From Firmicutes bacterium CAG:555 (lineage in GTDB: Bacteria; Bacillota; Clostridia; Oscillospirales; Oscillospiraceae), in contig HF986880.1 of assembly GCA_000431075.1 (NCBI GenBank), positions 97,838 through 110,908 of the forward strand: 13,071 nucleotides of DNA, read 5' to 3'. The position numbers and the translations under genes are program-made. The notes under the pieces were generated by a model that saw only the letters and a list, made by a program, of their open reading frames with translations, was not told the DNA's origin and made no database searches. Every line of letters begins with the position of its first letter. The first letter of the stretch is position 1. Positions 6,818 through 13,071 of the stretch are shown here, piece by piece.

Positions 6818-6827
6818 ATGTTAACAT
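6818..6827. promoter_or_regulatory. Candidate operator palindrome at the DUF5058 promoter
   Basis: ATGTTAACAT is a perfect 10-bp palindrome flanked by A4 and T4. It lies immediately after the -10 box of the minus-strand promoter, about where RNA polymerase would start. A regulator bound there could block initiation. No regulator gene is present in the window. Confidence 0.35.
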
Positions 6828-6854
6828 TTTAGCATAGCCTGCCGCCCGTGTCTA
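6826..6854 (-). promoter_or_regulatory. Promoter of the DUF5058/M20 operon
   Basis: On the minus strand TAGACA (6849-6854) and TAAAAT (6826-6831) are separated by 17 bp, and TGC before the -10 makes it an extended -10 promoter. The -35 box abuts the stop codon of the methyltransferase gene. No terminator is visible between that gene and this promoter, so some read-through is likely. Confidence 0.65.
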
Positions 6855-7628
6855 TTATTTTGTACTCCAAAAGATCCAAGCGACTCTGGTGTTCACACGG
6901 TCGGTGAAAACGCCGTTTTGCGCAAGCTCCGTCACGGCACTGCGCAGGCTCTCGCAAAGCCCGGCCGTCTGCTCGGACGGCTCAAAGTAGCGCTCTGACA
7001 TATACCGCACGGTGTCGTCTATACTGCGCTCATCGCTCCAGCAGTAATCGACATACTTCACCTGCGGCGTAAAGCCCGCCGCCGACACGCTTTGGATAAG
7101 CTTGCCGCACTCCTGTCTTGCGTTGTCGTTGAAGGTCCGGCGCTCAACGCCCATGTGCTCAAACAGCTCGTCCCTGTCCGGCTCGCTCCACTGCGAAAAG
7201 GCTGCGATAAAGCACCGGCCGTCGGTTATGGCGGCAAACTTTTTCACAGTCTCGACATTGTGTACGGCAGGACTCATGGTCGATATCGAAAGCTCGTACC
7301 GGCCGTTCGGCATCGCCTCCTCGGCGCTTATCTCGTCAAAATCGCACAGCAGCGTGCGCCACGGCGTAGTAAACTCCGCCATGTTCTTTTCCGCATACTC
7401 TAACATTTTCGGCGAGATATCGGCCAGCGTCACATCGCAGCCGAGGCTTGCAAACACTCTGCCGTATTTGCCCACGCCGCATCCGAGGTCGAGCACTCTG
7501 CATCCCGGGTACAGCATGCCCTCATTGAGCAAAAACGCAATGAGCTTATCGTTATAATCGTTGCCACCTTGGGCGCAGACCTTTTGATAATCGGCAGCAA
7601 CTCTGTCCCACTTGTATATCTTTTCCAC
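6855..7628 (-). CDS. Class I SAM-dependent methyltransferase
   Basis: This 257-residue cytosolic enzyme transfers a methyl group from S-adenosylmethionine to an unknown acceptor. The SAM-binding motif I is VLDLGCGVGKYG (45-56). Asp70 in VTLADISPKMLEYA binds the ribose, CDFDEI (about 95-100) corresponds to motif III, and LSISTMSPAVHN follows as the motif IV region. The opening Y-K-W-D-R-V-A-A-DY is common in UbiE/Methyltransf_25-type small-molecule enzymes. The start is GTG at 7626-7628 with GGAGGTG 5 nt upstream; no in-frame ATG has a comparable site. The substrate cannot be read from the sequence. It is codirectional with the small membrane protein and Nudix genes upstream and separated from them by a stem-loop. 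Confidence 0.85.
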   Translation of the reverse strand: MEKIYKWDRVAADYQKVCAQGGNDYNDKLIAFLLNEGMLYPGCRVLDLGCGVGKYGRVFASLGCDVTLADISPKMLEYAEKNMAEFTTPWRTLLCDFDEISAEEAMPNGRYELSISTMSPAVHNVETVKKFAAITDGRCFIAAFSQWSEPDRDELFEHMGVERRTFNDNARQECGKLIQSVSAAGFTPQVKYVDYCWSDERSIDDTVRYMSERYFEPSEQTAGLCESLRSAVTELAQNGVFTDRVNTRVAWIFWSTK

Positions 7629-7652
7629 TGAAGCACCTCCGTGTTATGATAA

Positions 7653-7676
7653 ATCCCCCTCAGTTACGAGGGGGAT
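7653..7676 (-). terminator. Strong stem-loop, possible weak terminator or processing site
   Basis: ATCCCCCTC (7653-7661) and GAGGGGGAT (7668-7676) form a perfect 9-bp stem with a 6-nt loop. It lies after the stop of the small membrane protein gene. On the minus strand it is followed only by TTTATCAT, so the U-tract is poor. It may attenuate read-through to the methyltransferase gene or stabilise the upstream RNA end. Confidence 0.5.
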
Positions 7677-7686
7677 GATTCTACTC

Positions 7687-7941
7687 TTACTCAATTTCAA
7701 GCTTCATGGGGAGCCAGAAGGTGAAGCCGTAGAGTGCGGTGTTGAGGAAGCAGCGAAGATCATCGTACCAGACGGCCTTACCGGCTTTTCTCGCAACGAT
7801 GAGGTACTCGGCAAGATGCATGCTCAGCAAAATTGCAGGCATTATGGGGTTTTTCTTCAGAACGGCGTGGGCAAATGCGCCTGCCCAAACGGCGAGCACA
7901 CCCTTGCGTGCGACGTTCCAGTTGACATTGTTAAGATCCAT
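7687..7941 (-). CDS. Small membrane protein, distantly TMEM254/DUF4499-like
   Basis: This is an 84-residue protein with about three hydrophobic segments (roughly 14-27, 33-50, 63-79). The pattern HLAEYLIVARKAGKA followed by LRCFLNTALYGFTFWLP resembles the H..E..Y....KG and L.WFLQTFLFG order that I recall from TMEM254 (DUF4499) proteins. The match is by eye and weak. The ATG (7939-7941) directly follows the TAA of the Nudix gene, with AAGGAG lying inside that gene's last codons, so translation is coupled. No function can be assigned. The reverse strand also carries open frames here, but only this one has a ribosome site and fits the operon. Confidence 0.6.
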   Translation of the reverse strand: MDLNNVNWNVARKGVLAVWAGAFAHAVLKKNPIMPAILLSMHLAEYLIVARKAGKAVWYDDLRCFLNTALYGFTFWLPMKLEIE

Positions 7942-8346
7942 TTAATCATTCTCCTTATGATCATTTATTATTTTCTTTAATATTTCCTCATCTGCGGGGC
8001 AAAAATCGTAATCGCCTATCTCCGCAGGAGTTATCCATTTGATGTCGCAATGCTCAAGCATCTGCGGCTTGCCCTCGGCGATCGTGGCGTTAAAAAGCGT
8101 AAGGTGCACGGTGATATCCGGATACTCATGCACAAGCTCCATGAACACATCGCCCACGGTCACCTTGACTGCCAGCTCCTCCATGCATTCTCTCACGAGT
8201 GCCTGCTGCCCGGTCTCGCCTTTTTCGACCTTGCCGCCGACAAATTCCCACAGCAGACCTCTTGCCTTATGCGCCGGCCTGCGGCAAATCATGAACCTGC
8301 CGTTTTCCCATATGAGCGCCGCTGCGACCTCTGTAACATTCATCAT
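7942..8346 (-). CDS. NUDIX hydrolase, MutT-like
   Basis: This 134-residue cytosolic pyrophosphohydrolase belongs to the Nudix superfamily. The Nudix box starts at G38 in GGKVEKGE, with Glu44, and continues to R52-E53-C-M-E56-E57-L-A-V60. The catalytic glutamates are present; the usual Gly near the end is Ala59. The run LLWEFVGGKVEKGE and the small size fit the MutT/8-oxo-dGTP diphosphatase group, which removes oxidised nucleotides. Nudix substrates vary widely, so other nucleoside diphosphate compounds remain possible. Two ATGs in a row (8346 and 8343) could start it. GAGG lies 8 nt before the first. It follows the acyltransferase by 32 nt and is joined directly to the small membrane protein gene. 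Confidence 0.88.
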   Translation of the reverse strand: MMNVTEVAAALIWENGRFMICRRPAHKARGLLWEFVGGKVEKGETGQQALVRECMEELAVKVTVGDVFMELVHEYPDITVHLTLFNATIAEGKPQMLEHCDIKWITPAEIGDYDFCPADEEILKKIINDHKEND

Positions 8347-8378
8347 ACCATATACCTCGGCTCAAGTCACCTATCAAT

Positions 8379-9545
8379 TCAGTTATTAAGCTCAAAAAAC
8401 GCCTTTACGGTGTTTATAAATTTCATGACCAACTTGCCGTCGTCAAGCTCGCATCGGTAAATGTCGGCGCCGTTTTGCACCTCAAGGTACTTGCCGGGCT
8501 TGAACGGAAGCGTCGGGAGCTTTGCCGAGGGTATCGTCATGTCGACGCTGCTGCCGTTTATGACGCCCTTGATTCTGAACGCCGTTTTGCCGAGCGTGAG
8601 CTTGCCCAGCCCGACCCATGTGAATTTATGCTTATCGTAGTCGAGCATGTATATTCTCGTTTTGGCGCTCAGGGTATACTCCGGATGCTCTTTTAGCATA
8701 TCCCTGTGTCTTTCGTAAATGAGCCTGCTCCAATCGGAAACATAGTGCAGCTCCTCGCCCTGACCGATTTTATGCAGAAAGCCGTACTCGTCGCTGCGCT
8801 CGGCAAAGCCGCAGTCGGTGCAATAGATTATATTGCCGTCTCTCACCTTGACGGTGAACTCCTTCCCGCAATTCGGGCAGGCGTACAGCACCTTTTCAAG
8901 CCCCTCGATGTTATCGTTGTTGCTGTATTTTGAAAGAAGCCCCTCCTGCTCACGGTAGGCATCGAAAAGTATCGCCCCGTCGGTGCGCTCTTTAATTTCG
9001 CCCACACTGAGCTTTTTAAGCTCATTTCTGTCAAACAGCTTATATATATCCATATAAGTTCTGCCGGGTCTGAAGCCCTTTGTCCACTTGGGCATGGTGA
9101 AATATGTCCCGCTTGCACGGGCAACATACACATCGGCATCCAGCCACTTCAGAAACTTATAGGTCGCCTGCGGGATAGGCGTCGAGATGCCGTCCTCGCA
9201 CATGAGCCCCGCCGGATAAATGACCAGCGACTCGCCGTTTTCGATGACGGCCTTAATGCGCCGCATATCGCTCACCGTAGTCTGGAACTGCTGCTTCGGG
9301 ATCACCCCGAGCTTGCGCAGGATGCCGGTGATGGGCAGCGAATTATAAAAGGAATTGCTGATAACAAAAGTCAGCGGTCTTTTCGTTGCGCCGATGAGTC
9401 CGGCAAAGTCATACGCCGCCTGATGATTGGCGATGACGACATAGGGGCCTTGGGCGTTCCTTATCTCGTTTCGTATATATTTTCTTTTAAAAACCGTTGC
9501 CGCAAAGCCCGTCGCAACGAGCTGAGCCGCTCTGTAAAGCAGCAT
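8379..9545 (-). CDS. PlsC-like acyltransferase with C-terminal zinc ribbon
   Basis: This protein has 388 residues from ATG 9545. The N-terminal half carries the lysophosphatidic-acid acyltransferase motif NHQAAYD (His41, Asp46). A degenerate block III, VIYPAGLMCEDG, replaces FPEGTR. This suggests transfer of an acyl chain to a lipid precursor at the membrane. The C-terminal half is unusual: CPNC (223-226) and CTDC (242-245) form a zinc ribbon, followed by about 140 residues of beta-rich sequence to the end. Typical PlsC proteins are 200-250 residues, so about 150 residues are extra. An in-frame TTG at 9629 would add 28 residues, but it coincides with the -35 box of the promoter and has no ribosome site. 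ATG 9545 has AAGG 6 nt upstream; TTG 9575 is an alternative. The acceptor substrate is unknown. Confidence 0.78.
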   Translation of the reverse strand: MLLYRAAQLVATGFAATVFKRKYIRNEIRNAQGPYVVIANHQAAYDFAGLIGATKRPLTFVISNSFYNSLPITGILRKLGVIPKQQFQTTVSDMRRIKAVIENGESLVIYPAGLMCEDGISTPIPQATYKFLKWLDADVYVARASGTYFTMPKWTKGFRPGRTYMDIYKLFDRNELKKLSVGEIKERTDGAILFDAYREQEGLLSKYSNNDNIEGLEKVLYACPNCGKEFTVKVRDGNIIYCTDCGFAERSDEYGFLHKIGQGEELHYVSDWSRLIYERHRDMLKEHPEYTLSAKTRIYMLDYDKHKFTWVGLGKLTLGKTAFRIKGVINGSSVDMTIPSAKLPTLPFKPGKYLEVQNGADIYRCELDDGKLVMKFINTVKAFFELNN

Positions 9546-9600
9546 ATGCGGCCTTATATATTTCTCACTGTTCAAAACCTGCACCACACTTCCAATGAGA

Positions 9601-9629
9601 ATAATATCATATGCTCGCCAATTCTTCAA
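9601..9629 (-). promoter_or_regulatory. Promoter of the acyltransferase/Nudix gene cluster
   Basis: On the minus strand TTGAAG (9624-9629) and TATTAT (9601-9606) are separated by 17 bp. It lies 11 nt beyond the terminator of the symporter gene, so the acyltransferase cluster is an independent unit. Its location argues against a start codon upstream of about 9594. Confidence 0.65.
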
Positions 9630-9640
9630 TTTTTTTATGC

Positions 9641-9670
9641 AAAAAACGGTCGGAAAATCCCGACCGTTTT
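9641..9670 (-). terminator. Rho-independent terminator of the NSS symporter gene
   Basis: Positions 9643-9653 pair with 9660-9670 (core ACGGTCGG/CCGACCGT, A:T extension, 6-nt loop). On the minus strand a run of six T follows. It lies 10 nt after the symporter stop codon. Confidence 0.88.
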
Positions 9671-9680
9671 GAATTTCCTA

Positions 9681-11024
9681 TCAGCCTATGCCGCCGACTA
9701 TCGCTCCGGCGACGAGCGCCAGAAGTGCGCAGGCACAGTAGACATATTTGCTCAGGGGGTAGAACCACTTGCCGATGGGCTTGCGTGCGCCGAGGTTGAC
9801 GCTCTCGAGAACTGTCTTTTTGCCCGCCACCCAGAAGAACATGACAGCTGCAAGCAGTGCGCCGAGGGGGCAGATGTAAATGGACACGACATCCATCCAC
9901 TGCGAGACTATCGCCTGTATGCACAGTGCAACGGCAAGACCGATGACATGGATTATGGCTGTTGCGGGTATGCGTCTGAGCTTAAACTTCTCCTGCAAAA
10001 ACGCAACGGGCGCTTCGTAGAGGTTTATTATAGACGACACGCCTGCAAAGGTCACGCACAGGAAGAATACTATACCGACTATTCTGCCGCCTGCCATGCC
10101 GTTTATGACATTGACAAGGTAGATGAACATGAGCCCCGGGCCGCCCGCATCAAGCTGAGCGCCGCCGGTGGCCATGGCAGGGATGATGACGAACGCCGCA
10201 AGCAGTGCAGCAAGGGTGTCAAAAAACGCAACATTTCTCGCAGAGCTGGGGATGCACTCGTCCTTGCTGAGGTACGAGCCGTAGATGACGCTGCCGTTAC
10301 CGGCAACCGACAGAGAGAAAAACGCCTGACCAAAGGCAAACAGCCAAAGCTGCGGGTTAAGAAGTCCCTTGGGGTTGAGCGTAAAAATGTACTTATATCC
10401 GTCTGCCGAGCTCGGGATAGTGAAAATGTACACGCCCAGAGCGACAAACAGGAAAAACAGCACGGGCATCATGACCTTGTTAGCCTTTTCGATGCCGCCT
10501 GCGATACCGAAGGACATGATAACAAGGCTCACGACTACGGCAACGACTATCCAGACATTTGCGCCCCACGCCGAGGCGGTCGAGCCGAAGGTTCCGGCGA
10601 TGGTGTCCATGTTCTGACCCATGGACAAGAGGTCGCCCGTGAACGCCATGAATGTGTATTTGAATATCCAGCCCATGACGCAGGTGTAGCCGATGGCAAG
10701 TGCCAGCGAGCCGAGGATGGGTATATAGCCGATGCGCTCGCCGATCTTGCGCTTTCCCCAGCGAAGCTCGGTGCACATACCGAACGAGCCCATGGGTCCG
10801 GCTCCGCCCGCTCTGCCGAGGGCAAACTCGCCGATAACGCCGGTCGATCCGATGAGGATAACAAAAATGAAATACGGAATAAGGAATGTCAGTCCGCCCC
10901 ATGTCGACACGAGCATCGGGAATCGCCAGATGTTGCCCATACCGACCGCAGAGCCTATGCAGGCAATGATAAAGCCGCCTCTGCTTTTAAAGCCGTCACG
11001 GCTTTGCATTGAATCATTCTTCAT
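9681..11024 (-). CDS. Sodium-dependent amino acid transporter, NSS/SNF (LeuT) family
   Basis: This 447-residue membrane protein is a Na+-coupled symporter. The family signature GSAVGMGNIWRFP (24-36, first membrane helix) supplies Na+ and substrate contacts. Helix 6 reads GQAFFSLSVAGNGSVIYGSY (232-251). About 11-12 hydrophobic segments are visible, and the length is normal for bacterial NSS carriers. Bacterial members transport amino acids, with Tyt1 (Tyr) and TnaT (Trp) as characterised examples; the substrate here is unknown. The ATG at 11024 follows GAAAGG by about 10 nt. An in-frame TTG at 11042 would add six residues and is less likely. The gene has its own promoter (TATAAT) and terminator. 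Compared with LeuT, the unwound part of helix 6 has VAGNG instead of LGFGA, which removes a substrate-contacting Phe. Confidence 0.92.
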   Translation of the reverse strand: MKNDSMQSRDGFKSRGGFIIACIGSAVGMGNIWRFPMLVSTWGGLTFLIPYFIFVILIGSTGVIGEFALGRAGGAGPMGSFGMCTELRWGKRKIGERIGYIPILGSLALAIGYTCVMGWIFKYTFMAFTGDLLSMGQNMDTIAGTFGSTASAWGANVWIVVAVVVSLVIMSFGIAGGIEKANKVMMPVLFFLFVALGVYIFTIPSSADGYKYIFTLNPKGLLNPQLWLFAFGQAFFSLSVAGNGSVIYGSYLSKDECIPSSARNVAFFDTLAALLAAFVIIPAMATGGAQLDAGGPGLMFIYLVNVINGMAGGRIVGIVFFLCVTFAGVSSIINLYEAPVAFLQEKFKLRRIPATAIIHVIGLAVALCIQAIVSQWMDVVSIYICPLGALLAAVMFFWVAGKKTVLESVNLGARKPIGKWFYPLSKYVYCACALLALVAGAIVGGIG

Positions 11025-11056
11025 GTTACTGCTGCCTTTCAAGCGAGAGTATGTTA

Positions 11057-11085
11057 ATTATATATGAACAAGCCCAGTTAAGCAA
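11057..11085 (-). promoter_or_regulatory. Promoter of the NSS symporter gene
   Basis: On the minus strand a perfect TATAAT (11057-11062) lies 17 bp from a weak -35, TTGCTT (11080-11085). The start codon is about 33 nt downstream of the -10. The upstream thioredoxin reductase unit ends with a terminator, so this promoter is needed. Confidence 0.6.
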
Positions 11086-11108
11086 CAAAAACATTGCTTT
11101 TTGCGCAT

Positions 11109-11142
11109 AAAAAGCCCCGGAGCGACAATTTCCGCTTCGGGG
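11109..11142 (-). terminator. Rho-independent terminator of the nrdD-trxB unit
   Basis: CCCCGGAGCG (11115-11124) pairs with CGCTTCGGGG (11133-11142) with one internal mismatch and an 8-nt loop. On the minus strand TTTTT follows. A second stem, GCTTTTT/AAAAAGC (11096-11115), overlaps its tail. It lies 6 nt past the trxB stop. Confidence 0.85.
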
Positions 11143-11148
11143 ATGGTT

Positions 11149-12057
11149 TTATAAGCTGTCTATATAGCTGCACGCTGCGAGCGCTGCGGCAGAGCCGTCT
11201 GCGACGGCGGTAGTGAGCTGGCGCACGCTTTTTCTGCGGCAGTCCCCGGCGACGAACACGCCCGGGGTCTTGGTGAGGCATCTTTCGTCCGAGGCTGCGT
11301 AGCCGCCCTCGTCAAGGTCAAACAGATGCGCAAAAATGCCGTTATCCGGCGCATGGCCGACGGCGACAAAAAGGCCGTCAACGGCGATATTACGCTCATT
11401 GCCGTTCTTATCCGTCACGGTGATGCCGGTAAGCTCGCCCTCACCGTGCAGTGCGGTTATGCGGCTATCAAGCACAAACTCGACATTGTCCTTGGCCTTG
11501 AGCGCCTCGACGAGCTTTGCTTCGCCACGGAAAGAGTCTCTGCGGTGGACAAGATACACCTTGCTGCAGGTGTCGGAAAGGAGCATTGCGTCCTGAAGCG
11601 CCGAGTTTCCGCCGCCGTTCACGGCAACGGGGCGACCCTTGTAAAACGCACCGTCACACACGGCGCAGAAGCAAACTCCGGCTCCGACAAGCTCCGCCTC
11701 ACGTTCAATGCCGAGCATACGGGGTCTTGCGCCGGTGGCTACGATGACGGTCTTTGCCTCAAACTCGCCGCCGAACTCGGTCTTGACCCGCTTTATGCTG
11801 CCGTCAAGCTCTATCTCGGTGGCCTCGTCAAGCTCCATCTCAGCCCCCTGATTCATGACCTGCTCCATGAGCCGGTCGGCAAGCTCCGTGCCGGAGATCG
11901 ACTCTATCGTCGGGAAGTTTTCCACCTTGGGCGACCATGTTATCTGACCGCCGAAGGCACTTTTTTCGATTATCATTGCGGTTTTGCCCGCTCTCAAGGC
12001 ATAGAGGGCGGCAGTTAATCCTGCCGGCCCTCCGCCTACGATCAATACATCGTACAT
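11149..12057 (-). CDS. trxB: Thioredoxin reductase (NADPH)
   Basis: This 302-residue flavoenzyme reduces redoxins with NADPH in the cytosol. It has the FAD motif GGGPAG (8-13), the redox-active CAVC (131-134, CATC in E. coli), the NADPH-binding GGGNSA (148-153), HRRDSFRG (171-178) whose arginines favour NADPH, and the C-terminal FAD motif GVFVAGDCR. Length is close to normal (about 310). The ATG at 12057 is chosen for the conserved MYDVLIVGGG start. The alternative GTG at 12069, which overlaps the nrdD stop, adds four residues. Ribosome site support is weak for both (GTGAG). The gene starts 8 nt after the NrdD-redoxin gene and ends at a terminator. The pairing suggests its partner is the redoxin domain fused to NrdD. 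An extra Cys two residues before the CxxC pair is a curiosity. Confidence 0.93.
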   Translation of the reverse strand: MYDVLIVGGGPAGLTAALYALRAGKTAMIIEKSAFGGQITWSPKVENFPTIESISGTELADRLMEQVMNQGAEMELDEATEIELDGSIKRVKTEFGGEFEAKTVIVATGARPRMLGIEREAELVGAGVCFCAVCDGAFYKGRPVAVNGGGNSALQDAMLLSDTCSKVYLVHRRDSFRGEAKLVEALKAKDNVEFVLDSRITALHGEGELTGITVTDKNGNERNIAVDGLFVAVGHAPDNGIFAHLFDLDEGGYAASDERCLTKTPGVFVAGDCRRKSVRQLTTAVADGSAAALAACSYIDSL

Positions 12058-12065
12058 ATTATTTC

Positions 12066-13071
12066 TCACTTTGCAAGATACTGTTTTATCGCACCTGCAC
12101 CTGCGTACTTTTCGACATTCTCGCCGTCGATGATGACGAGGGTGGGCGCCTGCTTCACGCCGAGCGACAGCGCAAGCTGGGCATTGTCGTCCGCCATGAG
12201 CTTTTCGTAAGCAACGCCGGCCTTATCAAGGTAATTGCAGGCGATGCGGCAGTTCGGGCAGGTCGGGGTCGCAAAGAGGATGGTGCGCTTTTCGCCGGTT
12301 ACGGGAGCTGCCTCGTGGTGCTCCTCGGTGTGCTTTTCCTCGTGGACAATGGGGCCGTTGTGCTTGAGAACGCTCGTGCCGATGTTATACTCCTTGCGGT
12401 CGTGGTACTCCTTAGTCTTGCCTGCGTTCCAGTTCTGCACGGGACGGTAGTAGCCGGTGATGCGGCTGTAGACCTCGGCAGGCTCGCCGCACTCGGGGCA
12501 GGTGAACTGCTCGCCGTTGAGGTAGCCGTGATTCTTGCAGACGGAATAGGTCGGGCTGATGGTGTAGTACGGCAGCTTGTAGTTTTCCGCTATCTTGCGG
12601 ACAAGATTTGCGGCAGACTCCCAGTTGGGCAGCTTCTCGCCGAGGAAGGCGTGGAACACCGTGCCGGAGGTGTACAGCGTCTGGAGCTCGTCCTGAACAT
12701 CAAGTGCGCTGAAGATATCATCGGTGTAGCCGACGGGCAGGTGGCTGGAGTTGGTGTAATACGGAGTGCCGCCGTTTTCGGAAGCGGTAATGATGTCGGG
12801 GTACTGCTCGACATCGTGCTTTGCAAGGCGGTAAGAGGTGCTCTCTGCGGGGGTGGCTTCAAGGTTATACAGGTCACCGTACTGCTCCTGATAATCCGAC
12901 AGGCGCTCACGCATGTGGTTGAGAACATCCTTGGTAAACTGTTGGCACTTCTCGGTGGTCATGTCGGCCCTTATCCAGTTGGCGTTAAGGCCTGCCTCGT
13001 TCATGCCGACAAGGCCGATGGTGGAGAAGTGGTTATCAAAGGTTCCGAGATAGTACTTTGTGTAGGGGGTC
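12066..13071 (-). CDS. nrdD: Anaerobic ribonucleoside-triphosphate reductase NrdD with C-terminal redoxin fusion (partial, N-terminus outside window)
   Basis: This is the C-terminal 335 or so residues of a class III ribonucleotide reductase, which makes deoxyribonucleotides anaerobically through a glycyl radical. The frame stays open to 13071, where TFDNHFSTIGLVGMNEA is a typical NrdD element. Near the end are a zinc site (Cys-x2-His in CKNHGYLNGE, then CPEC) and the glycyl-radical loop RITGYYRP, with the radical Gly encoded at 12453-12455. Usual NrdD proteins end about 25 residues later. Here a charged His/Glu-rich linker (VHEEKHTEEHHEAAP) leads to a thioredoxin-fold domain of about 75 residues. 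It has the active site CPNC (Cys codons at 12258-12260 and 12249-12251) and KQAPTLV with the family's cis-Pro. The redoxin presumably replaces a free glutaredoxin/thioredoxin. The next gene is trxB. NrdG is not in the window. Confidence 0.93.
   Translation of the reverse strand, partial: TPYTKYYLGTFDNHFSTIGLVGMNEAGLNANWIRADMTTEKCQQFTKDVLNHMRERLSDYQEQYGDLYNLEATPAESTSYRLAKHDVEQYPDIITASENGGTPYYTNSSHLPVGYTDDIFSALDVQDELQTLYTSGTVFHAFLGEKLPNWESAANLVRKIAENYKLPYYTISPTYSVCKNHGYLNGEQFTCPECGEPAEVYSRITGYYRPVQNWNAGKTKEYHDRKEYNIGTSVLKHNGPIVHEEKHTEEHHEAAPVTGEKRTILFATPTCPNCRIACNYLDKAGVAYEKLMADDNAQLALSLGVKQAPTLVIIDGENVEKYAGAGAIKQYLAK

Noticed and set aside
9423..11012. Long plus-strand open frame (529 codons) antisense to the NSS transporter
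   Set aside because: Its product is rich in His, Arg, Asp and Cys with no domain, and it covers the end of the acyltransferase and the symporter, whose motifs are unambiguous; it is a shadow frame.
11326..12018. Plus-strand 230-codon frame antisense to thioredoxin reductase
   Set aside because: Low-complexity translation without motifs, opposite a well-conserved gene.

Overview
The window looks like chromosomal DNA of an anaerobic Clostridia-class Firmicute, possibly Oscillospiraceae-like. This is inferred from strong AGGAGG-type ribosome sites, -35/-10 promoters with 17-bp spacers, GTG starts next to ATG, Rho-independent terminators, a class III (oxygen-sensitive) ribonucleotide reductase and moderately high GC. 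No rRNA, tRNA, CRISPR array or complete mobile element was seen. Coding density is high; the longest stretch without a protein gene is about 180 bp.

Layout. (1) 1-738, minus: the N-terminal part of a fold-III PLP decarboxylase resembling diaminopimelate decarboxylase, cut by the window edge, with a good promoter. (2) 863-3833, plus: a divergent three-gene ABC importer operon of the TrpXYZ type (lipoprotein binding protein, permease, ATPase). A complete attenuation control region precedes it: promoter, 26-codon leader peptide with the run Phe-Tyr-Tyr-Tyr-Phe-Tyr-Phe, a 16-position antiterminator, and an overlapping terminator with a U-tract. This is the main discovery of the window. It points to an importer regulated by charged tRNA-Phe and/or tRNA-Tyr, so probably one for phenylalanine and tyrosine. 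(3) 3848-3903: a bidirectional terminator with a tandem 16-bp duplication, between convergent operons. (4) 3897-6795, minus: a tight operon of a DUF5058 membrane protein, a second multi-spanning membrane protein and an M20 metallopeptidase. It is probably an uptake-and-hydrolysis system for peptides or N-acyl amino acids. (5) 6855-9629, minus: a SAM methyltransferase, a small membrane protein, a MutT-like Nudix hydrolase, and a PlsC-like acyltransferase with an extra zinc ribbon. (6) 9641-11085, minus: an NSS-family sodium:amino-acid symporter with its own promoter and terminator. (7) 11109-13071, minus: the C-terminal part of an anaerobic ribonucleotide reductase (NrdD) fused to a redoxin domain, followed at once by thioredoxin reductase.

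How the parts fit. Two transport systems (ABC and NSS) and the DUF5058/M20 cassette suggest scavenging of amino acids and peptides, with the ABC importer tuned to aromatic amino acid supply. The NrdD-redoxin/TrxB pair makes an apparently self-contained electron route from NADPH through TrxB and a tethered redoxin to the reductase. All functions are read from motifs by eye; no database search was possible.
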